Shown: positions 28,801 through 38,886 of the stretch, piece by piece
How the letters are laid out: each line of letters begins with the position of its first letter
Position numbering within the stretch: position 1 is the first letter of the stretch
Assembly: GCF_011764565.1 (NCBI RefSeq)
Contig: NZ_AP022871.1
Location: 7,750,320-7,814,319, forward strand
Origin: Phytohabitans suffuscus
Lineage (GTDB): Bacteria; Actinomycetota; Actinomycetes; Mycobacteriales; Micromonosporaceae
Length of the DNA: 64,000 nt
Direction: 5' to 3'
The notes under the pieces: generated by a model
What the model was told of the DNA's origin: nothing
What the model saw: the letters and a program-made list of their open reading frames with translations, nothing else
Database searches by the model: none
Program-made: the position numbers and the translations under genes

Positions 28801-30550
28801 CCGCGGTGCCGTCCACGCTCCCGTCCCGGTGGGTGCGACTCACCGGGCGCCTCACCGGGGAGCGAACTCGGCCTGGTTCCCGTACCTGCTGGTCGCCCCG
28901 CTCGTCCTGATCCTCTGGGGCTACGTGGTGCAGCCGATGCTCGCCACGTTCGTGGAGAGCGTCAGCGACGACGGTACGGCCAACTACACCCGGTTCTTCA
29001 CCTCCTCCGGGGTCGCGCGCACCTCCCTGCTCACCTCGCTGCTGATCTCGGCGGCCAGCGTGCTGCTCTGCGGGGTCGTCGGCGTCGCGATGGCGTTCCT
29101 GCTCAAGCGCTTCTCGTTTCGCGGCCGCCGCCTCATCGAGGCGTTCATCCTGGTCCCCGCCGCGCTGCCGCCGCTGATCGGCGCGGTCTCCTTCCAGATG
29201 CTCTACAGCGAGATCGGCATCCTGCCGCGCGCGCTGCAGGATCTCTTCGGCACCGAGCGGCCGGTACTCGCGTTCGACGGCATCGCCGGCGTGCTCGTCG
29301 TGCACACGTTCACCATGTACCCGTTCTTCTACCTAGCGGCGTCGGCCGCGCTCGCGGGCATGGACCCCTCGGTCGAGGAGGCCGCCTACAACCTCGGCGC
29401 CGGCCGGGTCCGGGTGTGGCGGACCGTGCTGCTGCCGATGCTGACCCCCGCGCTGGTCTCCGCCTCGCTGCTGGTCTTCATGACCTCGCTCGCCTCCTAC
29501 ACCGCGCCGCTGCTGTTCGGCGTCGACCAGACCATGACCATGCAGATCTACATCAACCGCACCAACGGCGACCTGCCGATGGCGTCCACGTACGCCGCGG
29601 TGCTCGGCCTGGTGTCGATCGCGTTCCTGCTGGTCATGCGCTGGTACGAGGGGCGGCGCAGCTACCTGTCGCAGTCCAAGGGCATCTCCGCGCGTCGGCG
29701 GGAGATCGCCAACCCGATCGGGCGGTGGCTCGCCCCGGTGGCGTCGGTGCTGGCGACGATCGTGCTGCTCGCCCCGGTCGCCACGATCGCGCTGGTGGCC
29801 TTCTCCGCCGACGGGTCGTGGACCACGGAGATCATCCCGTCCGCGTACACGTGGGAGAACTTCGTCACGATCCTGACCGAGCCGCGCGCCTTCGAGCCGA
29901 TCCTCAACTCGCTCCAGATGAGCCTGCTCGCCACCGCCGGCTGCGTCGTGGTCGGCGTCCTCATCGCGTACGCCGTGCGGCGGCTGCGGTTCATCGGCCG
30001 GAGCCTGCTCGACATCGGCGTCATGATCGCCTGGGCGCTGCCCGGCACGGTCGTGGCCATCAACCTCATCTCGGCGTTCAGCACCGGCAACGGGTTCAGC
30101 TTCGGGCAGGCGCTGATCGGCACCTTCTGGATCCTCCCGCTGGCCTACTTCGTGCGGTTCCTGCCGCTGGTGTTCCGGGCCAGCTCGGCGTCGCTGGCGC
30201 TGATCGACCCGTCGCTGGAGGAGGCCGCCCGCAACCTCGGGGCGTCCTGGCCGCGGGCGTTCCTGAACATCACCGTGCGGCTCATGCTGCCGGGCGTGAT
30301 CGTGGGCGCGCTGCTCGCCTTCGTGCACGGGGTCGGCGAGTTCGTCGCCTCGGTGCTCATCTACACCTCGTCGACGGTCCCCATCTCGGTGGCCATCAAC
30401 AACCGGATGTACTCGTTCGAGGTCGGCACCGCGGCCGCGTACGGCATGCTCCAGGTCGTCCTCATCTTCGTGGTGATGTGGTTTTCCGGGCGGCTGGAGA
30501 GCGGTGGCGGCCGGGCCGCGTCACGGCAGGCGGAGCAGTGGACGAACTGA
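28797..30550 (+). CDS. Fused ABC permease (FbpB-like, frameshifted)
   Basis: About 584 residues with two permease halves, each with around six membrane segments and an EAA loop (EEAAYNLGAGRVRVWRTVLL and EEAARNLGASWPRAFLNITV). This doubled form is typical for FbpB/PhnV-type importers. GTG at 28797 overlaps the ATPase stop as GTGA, arguing for this start; one base must be added to the G-run 28857-28860 to read LTGGANSAWFPYLLV. If the sequence is right as given, a shorter start at the GTG at 28829 would be used. Confidence 0.88.
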
Positions 30551-31371
30551 TCGACGAATGGCAGGCCGGCGGCGGGCTGATCCCGGCGAGCCGGCTGCCG
30601 GGGCACGAGCTGGCCCGGGTCGCCGAGGCGGCCGACCTCGCCGTGCTGCCCGTCGGCGCGGTCGAGTGGCACGGGCCGCACCTGCCGCTCGGCACCGACC
30701 TCGTCCTCGCCGAAGGCTTCGCGTCCGAAGTGGACAGAGTCGGGGTACGGGCCGTGCTCTTCCCCGCCGTGGCGTACACGGCGTGCCCCGGCCAGACCCG
30801 GCCCTGGCCCGGGACGGTCGCGGTGCGCCCCGAGACCGCCGTGGCGTACCTGTGCGACGTGCTCGAAGGCATCGTGGCCGCGGGCTTCCCGCGCGTACTC
30901 GTGGTCAACGCGCACGACGCGAACATGTCCGTCGCGCGGGCCGCGATGGAGTGGGTGTCCGGCCGCCGGCGGGCCAGCCTCATGCTGGTGAACTGGTTTC
31001 AGCTCGTCGGCCCCGACGAGACCGCCGCGCTCTTCGGCGAGCTGCCCTCGCGCGGTCACGGCGGCGCGTACGAGACGTCGGCCGTGCTCGGCTTCGACCC
31101 GGAGGCCGTGCACCCGGCGGCCGCCACCGACCTGCCGCCCCGGCCCAAGCTGCCCACACCCCACCCGTACGCCCTGGTCGAGTCCCGGCCCGAGCCGTGG
31201 CAGGGCTGGAGCGGCCACGTCTCGCTGGCCAGCGAGACCGCCGGCCGGCGGGTACGCGAGCTGGCCGCCACCCGGCTCGGCGAGATCCTCCGGACCTGGG
31301 TGGCGGCACCGCTGCCCAGCCCGCCCAGCACCGATCCGGTACCACAACCACAACCGGGGGAGACGCCGTGA
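30538..31371 (+). CDS. Creatininase-family amidohydrolase
   Basis: A 277-residue protein with the creatininase motifs: VGAVEWHGPHLPLGTD, a second metal site in VNAHDANM (usual form NGHGGN, here altered) and SRGHGGAYETS. Family members hydrolyse creatinine, formamidopyrimidines or inositol-derived lactones and act in mycofactocin maturation. Gene order here suggests hydrolysis of a cyclic amide or lactone in the imported compound. GTG start overlapping the permease 3' end by 13 bases. Confidence 0.85.
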   Translation: MDELIDEWQAGGGLIPASRLPGHELARVAEAADLAVLPVGAVEWHGPHLPLGTDLVLAEGFASEVDRVGVRAVLFPAVAYTACPGQTRPWPGTVAVRPETAVAYLCDVLEGIVAAGFPRVLVVNAHDANMSVARAAMEWVSGRRRASLMLVNWFQLVGPDETAALFGELPSRGHGGAYETSAVLGFDPEAVHPAAATDLPPRPKLPTPHPYALVESRPEPWQGWSGHVSLASETAGRRVRELAATRLGEILRTWVAAPLPSPPSTDPVPQPQPGETP

Positions 31372-32826
31372 CGTATACGCCGCTGACCACCTACCAGCAG
31401 CACCACCTGCGGTTCACGTTCGACCACCACGCCGGCCACCTGTACGGGCCGATGGTGAAGGCGAGCGAGGCGCACGTGGTGATGCTGGCCGAGCGGGGGC
31501 TGATCCCGGCCGAGTCCGCCGCGCGGATGCTGGGCGGGCTGATCGTCCTGCGCGACGACCGGCCGGAGACGTTCACCTACGACGGCTCCGTCGAGGACGT
31601 CTACTACACGCTGGAGAAGCGCCTCGCCGAGGTCTGCGGCATACCGACCGGCGAGCTCAACGTGCAGCTCGCCCGCAGCCGCAACGACCTGGACGCCGGC
31701 GTGTTCCGGATGATCCTGCGCGACCAGCTGCTGCGCGTGCTGGCCGCCATCACAGACGCGGGCGCCGAGCTGCTTGACCGCGCCGACCACTACGCCGACG
31801 TGGTTGTAGTGGGGTACACGCACCGGCGCCCGGCCCAACCCACGAGCATGGGCACGTGCTCACCGGGTACGCGGAGGCGCTGGCCGGGCAGGCCGCCGCC
31901 TACGCGAACCTGCTGTCCGAGATGAACCGCTCCCCGCTGGGGTCGTGCGCCTTCGCCGGCACCGACCTCGACATCGACCCGGGACGGCTGGCCGAGCTGC
32001 TCGGCTTCGACGAGCTGATCGTCAACTCGTACGAGGCGGTCGCGGGGCGGACCATCTCATGCGGACCGCCGCCCTCAACGCCCAGGCGATGGCGACCGGC
32101 GCCCGGTTCACCCGCACGCTCATGGACTGGCTCAGCTGGGAGTGGGTGCGCACGCCCGCGGACTTCACCCAGGGCAGCACGATCATGCCGCAGAAGCGCA
32201 ACCCGGTCGTCATGGAGCACCTCGTCTCGATGGCCGGCGCCGCGGCCGCCGACGCCGCCTCCGTCTTCAACAACGTGGGCGCCGCCTGGTGGGAGGACTC
32301 GAACAACGCCACCACCGACGTGCAGGTGCGGCTCTGGGAGAGCAACGACCGCGCGTACCGGTTCTTCGCCCTGCTCGGCGGGCTGTTCCAGCGGCTGGAG
32401 CCGCTGCACACCCCGAGCGGCGAGGCCATCGTGGCGACCGGCGCGACGACCACCGCGGCCGCCGACGCGCTGAACCAGCACGGCGTGCCGTTCCGGGCCG
32501 CGCACTCCGTCGTCGGCCGGCTCTTCCGCGGCGGCCCACCCTCGACCTGGACCGACGCCGGCGTACGCGAGGTGGCCGAGGCCGCCGGCGTCGGCGGGCT
32601 CACCGACGAGGCGGTCCACGCCGTCGTCGCCGCCGCGCTCCGCCCCGAGCTCGTCCTGGCCCGTGGGCAGGTCGACGGGCCGGGCGAGGCCGCCGTACGC
32701 GCGCAGATCACCCGCATACGCTCCGCATTGGACGACACGGTCGGTCGGGCCGCCGCGCTGCGCCGGCGGATCGAGGACGCCGACACCACGCTCGCGGCCG
32801 CGGTCGCGGAAAGGGCCGCCAAGTGA
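31368..32826 (+). CDS. Argininosuccinate lyase-family lyase (two frameshifts)
   Basis: About 486 residues of the fumarase/aspartase superfamily. The Asn-Asp site is seen in LARSRNDLDAGVFR, the second region in GYTHRRPAQPTSMGH and the mobile catalytic loop in QGSTIMPQKRNPVVMEH. It cleaves C-N bonds to release fumarate. An isolated ArgH away from arginine genes and within an importer operon suggests a non-arginine substrate such as an N-succinyl amine or amino acid (compare EDDS lyase). Two repairs in G-runs at 31850-31852 and 32044-32047 restore one frame. GTG start overlaps the previous stop. Confidence 0.85.
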
Positions 32827-33707
32827 ACCACCAGCACGACCGGCGGCTCCTGGGCATCGACTTCGGCGGCACCAAGATGGCGATCGGGATCGGCGACGCG
32901 GACGGGCGCCTGCTCATCTCCGAGCGGGTACCGACCCACGCCGCACGCGGCGCGGGGCAGGCCCTCGCCCGCGCCCTCGACCTGGCGCAGAAGCTCGTCA
33001 CCGACACCGGCGGCACCCTGCACGCCGCCGGCATCGCCTCACCGGGCGTGATCCGCGACGACGGGATCGACCTCGCGCCGAACGTCCCCGGGTGGGAGCA
33101 GCTGCGCCTGGCCGAGGCGGTCCGCGACCACCTCGGCATCACCCGCGTCGAGGTCGCCAACGACCTCAACGCCGCCGCCCTCGCCGAACTGCACCGGGGC
33201 GCCCTGCGCGACGCCGACCCGGGCATCGTGATCGGCCTGGGCACCGGCGTCGCCGCCGCCATCACCGTCAACGGCGCGGTGGTACCCGGGCACCGCGGCG
33301 CGGCCGGCGAGATCGCGTACGCCATCACCGGCCCCGGCTGGCCCACCTCGGCCGAGGCGCGCCTGGAGGCCGACTTCTCCGGCCGCGCCCTGGACGAGCT
33401 GGCCGACCGCCTCAACCTGCCCGGCGGCGCCGCCGGCCTGTGCGCCGCGGCCAGGACTCCCGGCCCCGCGCGGGACGAGCTGGCGGCCCGCGTCGACGAG
33501 CTGGCCCGCCACGTCGCCACCTGCTGCCTGCTCGTCGACCCGCGGCGCCTGGTACTCGTCGGCGGCGTCGCCCGCGACGCACTGGTCCGCGACCTGCTGA
33601 CCGAGCGGCTCGCACGCGCCCTGCCGTACCCGCCCGAGGTCGTCCTCTCCACCTTCGCGCAGGAGGCCGCGCTGCTCGGCTCCCTCACCCTCGCCGCACT
33701 GGCCTGA
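32823..33707 (+). CDS. ROK-family sugar kinase
   Basis: A 294-residue ROK kinase: phosphate loop GIDFGGTKMAIGIGD, AGIASPGVI, catalytic Asp in EVANDLNAAALAE, ATP motif GLGTGVAAAITVNG and GHRGAAGEIAY. The Cys-rich zinc motif of many ROK kinases is missing. It probably phosphorylates a hexose or amino sugar released from the imported compound, whose phosphosugar could be the inducer of the ROK repressor. GTGA overlap with the lyase gene; last gene of the operon. Confidence 0.88.
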   Translation: MNHQHDRRLLGIDFGGTKMAIGIGDADGRLLISERVPTHAARGAGQALARALDLAQKLVTDTGGTLHAAGIASPGVIRDDGIDLAPNVPGWEQLRLAEAVRDHLGITRVEVANDLNAAALAELHRGALRDADPGIVIGLGTGVAAAITVNGAVVPGHRGAAGEIAYAITGPGWPTSAEARLEADFSGRALDELADRLNLPGGAAGLCAAARTPGPARDELAARVDELARHVATCCLLVDPRRLVLVGGVARDALVRDLLTERLARALPYPPEVVLSTFAQEAALLGSLTLAALA

Positions 33708-33765
33708 CCACGCACGCCCCGCAGCCTCTTCCGGGGGTCAAGGTCTGGTTCGTCCTGATCAGCTA

Positions 33766-33979
33766 GAGACCTTCCAGGGTCAGGGTCAGGGTCCGGGTCT
33801 GTCCACAGTGCCCTCTGTGCTTCGCTGGTCTGTCCGCCCCGGTGTGGAGACTGGGGGCCGGTTTCTGTGGATCGTGGTACGGATCCGCCCCTATGGGGGC
33901 AGTTTCATACCACGATCCGTGGCCGGGAGCCGCGCGTTCGAGGGTAGGGGTGGCGGTGGTGCCGAGTTCGTCTGGTTCG
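33766..33979 (+). repeat. Dispersed hairpin repeat, copy 2
   Basis: Inverted relative to the copy at 60-269 and similar over its whole length. The 50-base nested hairpin lies at 33869-33918, with outer stem ggatcgtggta/taccacgatcc and inner gcccc/ggggc. Near its start the hexamer agggtc is repeated (cagggtcagggtcaggg), one unit more than in copy 1. Confidence 0.75.
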
Positions 33980-34224
33980 GCTGAGAGAAACCGGGCGATT
34001 TCCGCGGCGACACCGCCGCACGCCCGACCTCGGCCGCCTTGCCATCCGCTCAACCCTGACCGCGAAAGCTCCGTAGAACCGATCGCTCGGGCCTTGCGGT
34101 AAGCGGACAGATCGGCGGGAAGCGGTCTGTCCATAGCGGAGAGCGGGCGCGCTTGGCTTCCGGGGTTGAGCACTCTGGGTCTACCAATCTGGACAGACCC
34201 AGGTCCCTGACCCTGAACGTAGGG
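33766..34224 (+). mobile_element. MITE-like element with terminal inverted repeats
   Basis: About 460 bases with imperfect inverted ends: 33772-33805 (ttccagggtcaggg...gggtctgtcca) and 34190-34221, whose complement reads gttcagggtcaggg..cctgggtctgtcca. The left half is the second copy of the repeat seen at 60-269. There is no transposase gene, so it would be a non-autonomous element. Target-site duplications are not obvious. The mobile nature is inferred from the ends and from the second copy. Confidence 0.55.
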
Positions 34225-34257
34225 CTCGGACCCGAGGTGGGGTAACCCGTGCGGGAC

Positions 34258-34297
34258 GCTCTGGAGCTGGGCGCACCGGTGCGCCCAGCTCCAGAGC
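34258..34297. repeat. 40-base perfect palindrome
   Basis: The arms are gctctggagctgggcgcacc and its exact complement, meeting with no spacer. It lies between the ROK kinase and the convergent acyltransferase gene, so a two-way terminator is the simplest reading; as RNA the central bases would open into a loop. Its length and perfection are greater than any other hairpin in the window. Confidence 0.8.
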
Positions 34298-34376
34298 CAG
34301 TGGCACCCATATCCACCGTCCCGGCGGCAGGCCGACGGTGCCGCCCGTCGGGGGTGGGGGCACATCCGGGAGGGTT

Positions 34377-35338
34377 TCAGATGGGGAGGTGGCCGCGGCG
34401 GATCTGCCAGTGGCGGCCGGACTTCAGGTGGTCGACGATGGCGCGCTGGAGTGCGGTGCGGCGGGGGAGCTGGTCGAGGGGCGTGGTCAGGGTGCGGAAC
34501 ACGAAGCGGAGCACCTCGACGTCGGCGTCCAGCCATTGTGGCTCCTGGTAGGGCTCCAGCTCGAACCTTCGCTGGAAACGGACGATGTTGGAGTCCTCGG
34601 GCAGGTACTCCAGCAGCTGCGGGTCGAGCAGCCACGAGCCGCAGGCGAACGCCGTGTAGCGCTCGTCGGGGAAGTGGCGCGGGAAGAACGCGCGGGCCTC
34701 GTCGAGTGACGCGGTGACCGCCTCCGGGGTCATCGGGCCCGACTCGGGGATGTGCAGGTCGATGACGGTGGAGGCGCCGCCGCGGTGGTGCTGCAGCCGG
34801 CCCAGCTCGTAGAGGCCGCCGCGCGCGTGCAGCGTCAGCCAGGCCTGCATGACCGGCCAGCCCTCGCGGCGCATGCGCCGGTCGATCGCGAGGTTGCGGC
34901 CCAGGTCGGCGAGGGTCGCCCAGGACACGGCGTCGGCGATGCCGCGCTCGCGGTGGTATCCCGCGACGACGTCGACCAGGGCCAGGTACGCGTACACGTA
35001 GAGGTGCCGCCAGGCGGGGCCCCGCTCGCGGGGCAGCTCCGGGCCGGGCGCCAGCCAGTCGTGGCCCCGAGGTCGGCGCGGACCAGGGCGATCGAGCGGT
35101 CGAGCAGCCAGCGCAGCTCCGGGGTCCACAGTGGAGAGCCGGGGTCGGGCCAGCCCGCCATGATCTCGGCGGCGTCGTCCGGCCGCACCGCGAGCCGGTC
35201 GAGGATCGCGGGCGCGTCGGCCTTGGCGGGCAGCGGGGCCGACGGCCGGTCGCCGGCGAGCCGGTGAACGCGGTCGATGTCTTCTACCGGTGCGCCGAGC
35301 CGGGCGGCGGTGTCGACCAGGTCCACGCGGACGACCAT
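34377..35338 (-). CDS. NAT_N/GNAT_C-type acyltransferase (frameshifted)
   Basis: About 320 residues. The layout resembles an actinobacterial family with an N-terminal helical domain (DTAARLGAPVEDIDRVH) and a GNAT-like C-terminal domain (AFFPRHFPDERYTAFACGSWLLDPQL, RFQRRFEL). Such proteins are annotated as acyltransferases with unknown acceptors. The two parts join when one base is added in the C-run 35065-35068, giving RADLGGHDWLAPGPELP. It stands alone and ends near the 40-base palindrome. Confidence 0.7.
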
Positions 35339-35381
35339 ACCGGCTGCGGGCGCGCGCCGGAGAGCCCCGCGACGGCTCAGG

Positions 35382-35597
35382 TCACGGCCGGACGGGTGAC
35401 CGGGTCGAGACGCGGAACGCCCAGATGTGGATCAGCAGCCCGATGCCCCAGCCCAGGATCGACCACAGTGGCCAGAAGAAGCGGTCCGGCGTGGCGAACC
35501 ACCAGACGATGACCTGGGCGAGGTTGGCGGCGACGTACCAGAAGACGTGACTCCAGAGGCCCCACTGCTGGGCCTTCCTGCTCTTGTGCCCGGTCAT
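35382..35597 (-). CDS. 2TM-domain small membrane protein
   Basis: A 71-residue protein with two membrane helices and the 2TM-domain look: HVFWYVAANLAQVIVWW and FFWPLWSILGWGIGLLIHIW. Its ATG overlaps the stop of the alpha/beta hydrolase gene (ATGA). In other bacteria this domain is often attached to LytTR or kinase regulators; alone its role is unknown. Confidence 0.8.
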   Translation of the reverse strand: MTGHKSRKAQQWGLWSHVFWYVAANLAQVIVWWFATPDRFFWPLWSILGWGIGLLIHIWAFRVSTRSPVRP

Positions 35598-36310
35598 CGC
35601 GCCGACTCCCGCGCCGCCTTCTCGATGAACGCCACCGTGGTGGCCGGGTGCGAGACGAAGACCATGTGCGAGGCGCCCTGCACGACCTGGACGGTGGCGC
35701 CGGAGCGCTGGGCCATGAACTCCTGCGTCGCCGGCGGGATGATCCGGTCGGCGCCACTGATCAGGTTGTAGCTGCGGATGGTGTGCCACGCCTGCGGGAC
35801 GGAGGCGGGCTCGCCGAGGGCGGCGCCGGTGGCCGGCCGCTGCGTGATCGCGAAGAGCGCGGCCTCCTCAGCGGGCACGTCGGCCGCGAAGTTCGCGTGG
35901 AACACGGCCGGGTTGATGTAGAGGTCGACCTGCCCGTCGGGCAGCGGCACCGGCTTGAGGGACTCTCCCACGGTGCTTCCCGGAAACTTCTCGACCAGCG
36001 ACTGCGCGCTCTCGCCCGTCTCGGGCACGAACGCGGCCAGATAGACCAGGGCCCGCACGTTGGCGCTGCCGGTGGCGGCGGTGGAGATGACGGCACCGCC
36101 GTACGAGTGGCCGACCAGCACGATCGGCCCCTCGATGCTGTCCAGCACCGCCCTGACCTGCGTGGCGTCCGAGGTGAGCCCCCGGAGCGGGTTGGGTGCG
36201 GCGACCACCGGGTAGCCGCCGGCGACCAGGCGCCTGGCGACGGCGCCGAAGCCGCTGCTGTCGGCGAACGCTCCGTGCACCAGCACGATCGTCGGATTCC
36301 CCTGCGACAT
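35594..36310 (-). CDS. Alpha/beta hydrolase
   Basis: A 238-residue hydrolase, probably cytoplasmic. The oxyanion motif is LVHGAFADSSGF, the nucleophile Ser is in VGHSYGGAV, and the catalytic His in GASHMVFVSHP. It belongs to the salicylate-esterase/pyrethroid hydrolase-like group often found in stress loci. ATG start at 36310; coupled to the 2TM gene downstream. Confidence 0.88.
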   Translation of the reverse strand: MSQGNPTIVLVHGAFADSSGFGAVARRLVAGGYPVVAAPNPLRGLTSDATQVRAVLDSIEGPIVLVGHSYGGAVISTAATGSANVRALVYLAAFVPETGESAQSLVEKFPGSTVGESLKPVPLPDGQVDLYINPAVFHANFAADVPAEEAALFAITQRPATGAALGEPASVPQAWHTIRSYNLISGADRIIPPATQEFMAQRSGATVQVVQGASHMVFVSHPATTVAFIEKAARESAR

Positions 36311-36574
36311 AGGACGACCTCTCGTTCGGACTTTCTCGCTTGGCGGAAAGGTACGGAGGCGCAGTGGACGGGGAATGGATCGGGCCCGAGGGCGGTCCCC
36401 GGCGGGATTCACAGATCCTTCAGTCGGTGTCCAGTCGGCTCCACCACCTCCCGGTCCTGACGGGTTGGGGACTTTGGTCCCTCCGGACCTGGGAGTTCGC
36501 CTCAGGCGTGACGCGGCTGGGCGCGGGAGGCTGTGGACGTCGAAGAAACCAAGGACTTCCACCCGGAGGCGACG

Positions 36575-37171
36575 ATGACCACCACCGACAGCGGCCAGGT
36601 GAAGGTGCCGGCCCACGCTCTTGAGACGGCCGAGGCTCCTGGCCACATGCTCACCAAGGCCGCGGCCCGCGCGCTGGCGGTGCTGCGGGTCAGCACCGGG
36701 TTCGTGTTCCTGTGGGCGTTCCTGGACAAGACGTTCGGGCTCGGTTTCTCGACGCCGGGGGAGCGGGCCTGGGTCAACGGTGGCTCGCCCACGAACGGTT
36801 TCCTGTCCCGTGTCGAGGTCGGCCCGTTCCCGTCTCTCGCCCACGACCTGGCCGGTCTGTGGTGGGTCGACACCCTGTTCATGGTCGGTATGGGCGCGGT
36901 GGGTATCGCGCTGATCGCCGGTGTCGGGCTGCGGGTGTCGGCGGCCGCGGGTGGGCTGATCATGGTGATGATGTGGGCGGCCGAGTTCCCGCTGGACCGG
37001 TTCACGACGGCTGGTGAGGCGTCGGGTTCGACGAACCCGTTCATGGACTACCACCTGATCTACGCCATCGTCCTGGTGATCCTCGCCCTCACCTACGCCG
37101 GACACACCTGGGGCCTGGGCCGCCTCTGGGCCCGCCTGCCCTTCGTCCGGAAGAACCGCTGGATGATCTGA
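36575..37171 (+). CDS. DoxX/DoxD-family membrane protein
   Basis: A 198-residue protein with four membrane segments in the DoxX arrangement (ALAVLRVSTGFVFLWAFLDK, LIAGVGLRVSAAAGGLIMVM, YHLIYAIVLVILALTYAG). Related to the large subunit of thiosulfate:quinone oxidoreductase and to redox-stress membrane complexes. Start chosen at 36575, which has ggagg eight bases upstream, over the ATG at 36533. Confidence 0.85.
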   Translation: MTTTDSGQVKVPAHALETAEAPGHMLTKAAARALAVLRVSTGFVFLWAFLDKTFGLGFSTPGERAWVNGGSPTNGFLSRVEVGPFPSLAHDLAGLWWVDTLFMVGMGAVGIALIAGVGLRVSAAAGGLIMVMMWAAEFPLDRFTTAGEASGSTNPFMDYHLIYAIVLVILALTYAGHTWGLGRLWARLPFVRKNRWMI

Positions 37172-37186
37172 CCTTCCTCCGGGAGC

Positions 37187-37222
37187 GTGGCTGGGCCGCC
37201 GTCGGCGGCCCAGCCACGTTTT
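37187..37222. terminator. Bidirectional rho-independent terminator
   Basis: A perfect 14-base stem gtggctgggccgcc with loop gtc, followed by gtttt on the plus strand, between the convergent DoxX and nitroreductase genes. A second 14-base palindrome gcgttcgcgaacgc follows at 37224-37237. Confidence 0.85.
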
Positions 37223-37237
37223 CGCGTTCGCGAACGC

Positions 37238-38223
37238 TCAGCCGCCGGCGAGCTCGATGGTCTGGGTGGCCGGTAGGCGGGTGTGTGGGGCGGGCCGGCG
37301 GAGTCCGGGTCGGCGGTGCCGAGGCGCAGCACCAGGTACGGGTAGCCGATGTTGCTGATCACGCCGCGCAGGGTCTGCCGGGTGGCGGGCAACTCGATGA
37401 CGGAGCTGAACGGCAGCACCGTCACGCCGAGCTCGGTGGCGGCCAGCCAGCCGGCGGACAGCGCCTGCCCCGCGCGGAGCCAGTCCGCCGGTTCGTCGCC
37501 CTGGCCGTACAGCACCGCGTAGGCGGCCGCCCGGTCGTGTCCCGCGCCGACGGTGAGCGTGCCGGCGCGGACGAAGTCGCGGCCGGGTACCGTCGTCCGC
37601 GGCGCCTCGCTCGGGATCGCCGTGTCCGGGATGCCGGTGCCGCCCGGCCGGTCGCCGCCGATCCAGTACGCCAGCTCGGTGCGCTGGTCCTCGTCTTCGG
37701 CCTCCACCTTGTCGGCGTGCGAGGCCGCCGCCGCGAGTTCGAGGATCTGGTCGCGGGTGAGCAGGTGCAGCTCCAGCCCTTCGGCCCGGACCGCCCGCCC
37801 GATCGCCTCGATCGCGTCCTCGCCGGCCGGCGTGTCGCTGACCGGTCGCCGGTCGGTGTGTCGCACCCGGACCGACTGGAACCGCCGCATCGCGTCGGGG
37901 GTGACCGCGGTTCTGCCGGCTGCGGTGATCCGGGCCAGCAGGTCCGGGTCGGCCGGGTCGGGCAGCGGCGTGACCGCGGCCGACCAGCCCTCGGCGGCCA
38001 GCGCGACCAGGGCGTGGTGCAGCGCCGTCCCGCAGCTGATGGTCAGCAGCCGCCCGTCCGGGTCGGCCATCCGCAGCTGGCGGTCCCGGGCGGCGTACAG
38101 GTCCAGCCCGGCCCGGGTGACCCGCCACCGCCAGGGCTGCGTGTTGTGTACCGATGGTGCGTACCCGGCAGCCTCGGCGGCCTCGGCCAGGGCGGCCGTG
38201 GTCGGGTCTTCAGCGTCGCTCAT
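37238..38223 (-). CDS. Acg-family nitroreductase-like protein (frameshifted)
   Basis: About 328 residues of the Acg/Rv2032-like flavin-binding group common in actinobacterial dormancy and stress regulons. Markers are the opening APSVHNTQPWRWRV, RHTDRRPV and RAGQALSAGWLAATELGV. Two nitroreductase folds are fused in one chain, and members may store FMN instead of acting as enzymes. One base added in the G-run 37287-37290 restores the C terminus (RLPATQTIELAGG). Neighbouring DoxX and esterase genes fit a stress theme. Confidence 0.85.
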
Positions 38224-38364
38224 GCGGTTCTCCCTCCGTCGGCTCCATCGTCCTCGACCGGGGGCGTCCCGTGGTGTCGACTGGCGCAACCCGCGGCGGT
38301 CGGATGCAGTGGTTTTCGGCGTTCGCGCGTCAGAGAGGGCGCGGAGCGACGGAGGCGAGGGCCT

Positions 38365-38886
38365 ATGCGAGAACCGGAACGGGAACAGTTCAGGAAGTTC
38401 GTGGCGGACAGCGGTGGCCGGCTGATCCGGGTGGCGATGGCGCTGACCGGTGACCGGCACGCGGCGGAGGACCTGCTCCAAAGCGCCCTCACCAGCACCG
38501 CCGCCCGGTGGCGCCACCTCGACGGCGACCCGGAGGCGTACGTGCGGCGTGCGATGTACCACGCCCAGGTCACCATCTGGCGGCGGCGCCAGCGGCTGCG
38601 CGAGACGCCGACCGCGCACATGCCCGAGCGGGCGGACCACCGTGACGAGATCGGCGCGACCGACCGGCGGCTGGCGCTGCGGCAGGCCCTGATGCGGCTG
38701 GCGCCGCGGCAGCGTGCGGTGCTCGTCGCCCGCTTCTACGAGGACCTGTCCGAGGAGGACACCGCGGCCCTGCTCGGCTGCTCGCCGGGGACGGTGCGCA
38801 GCCAACTGCACCGCGCCCTCGCCCGGCTCCGCCAGATCGCCCCCGAACTGCACGACGACCACCTGACCGAGGAGAAGATCCGATGA
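38365..38886 (+). CDS. SigE-family ECF sigma factor
   Basis: A 173-residue ECF-type sigma factor. Region 2 is around AMALTGDRHAAEDLLQSAL and region 4 around RLAPRQRAVLVARFYEDLSE with the HTH in AALLGCSPGTVRSQLHRALA. The ATG lies after ggaggcgagg. Its stop overlaps the ATG of the downstream membrane protein (ATGA), which takes the place of an anti-sigma factor. Confidence 0.9.
   Translation: MREPEREQFRKFVADSGGRLIRVAMALTGDRHAAEDLLQSALTSTAARWRHLDGDPEAYVRRAMYHAQVTIWRRRQRLRETPTAHMPERADHRDEIGATDRRLALRQALMRLAPRQRAVLVARFYEDLSEEDTAALLGCSPGTVRSQLHRALARLRQIAPELHDDHLTEEKIR

Larger units (their letters stand above)
33708..34376. other. 669-base gene-free region between convergent genes
   Basis: No coding sequence is supported. 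It holds a MITE-like element with a copy of the dispersed hairpin repeat, then a 40-base perfect palindrome, each listed separately. Short open frames here follow the repeat and lack start signals. Confidence 0.65.
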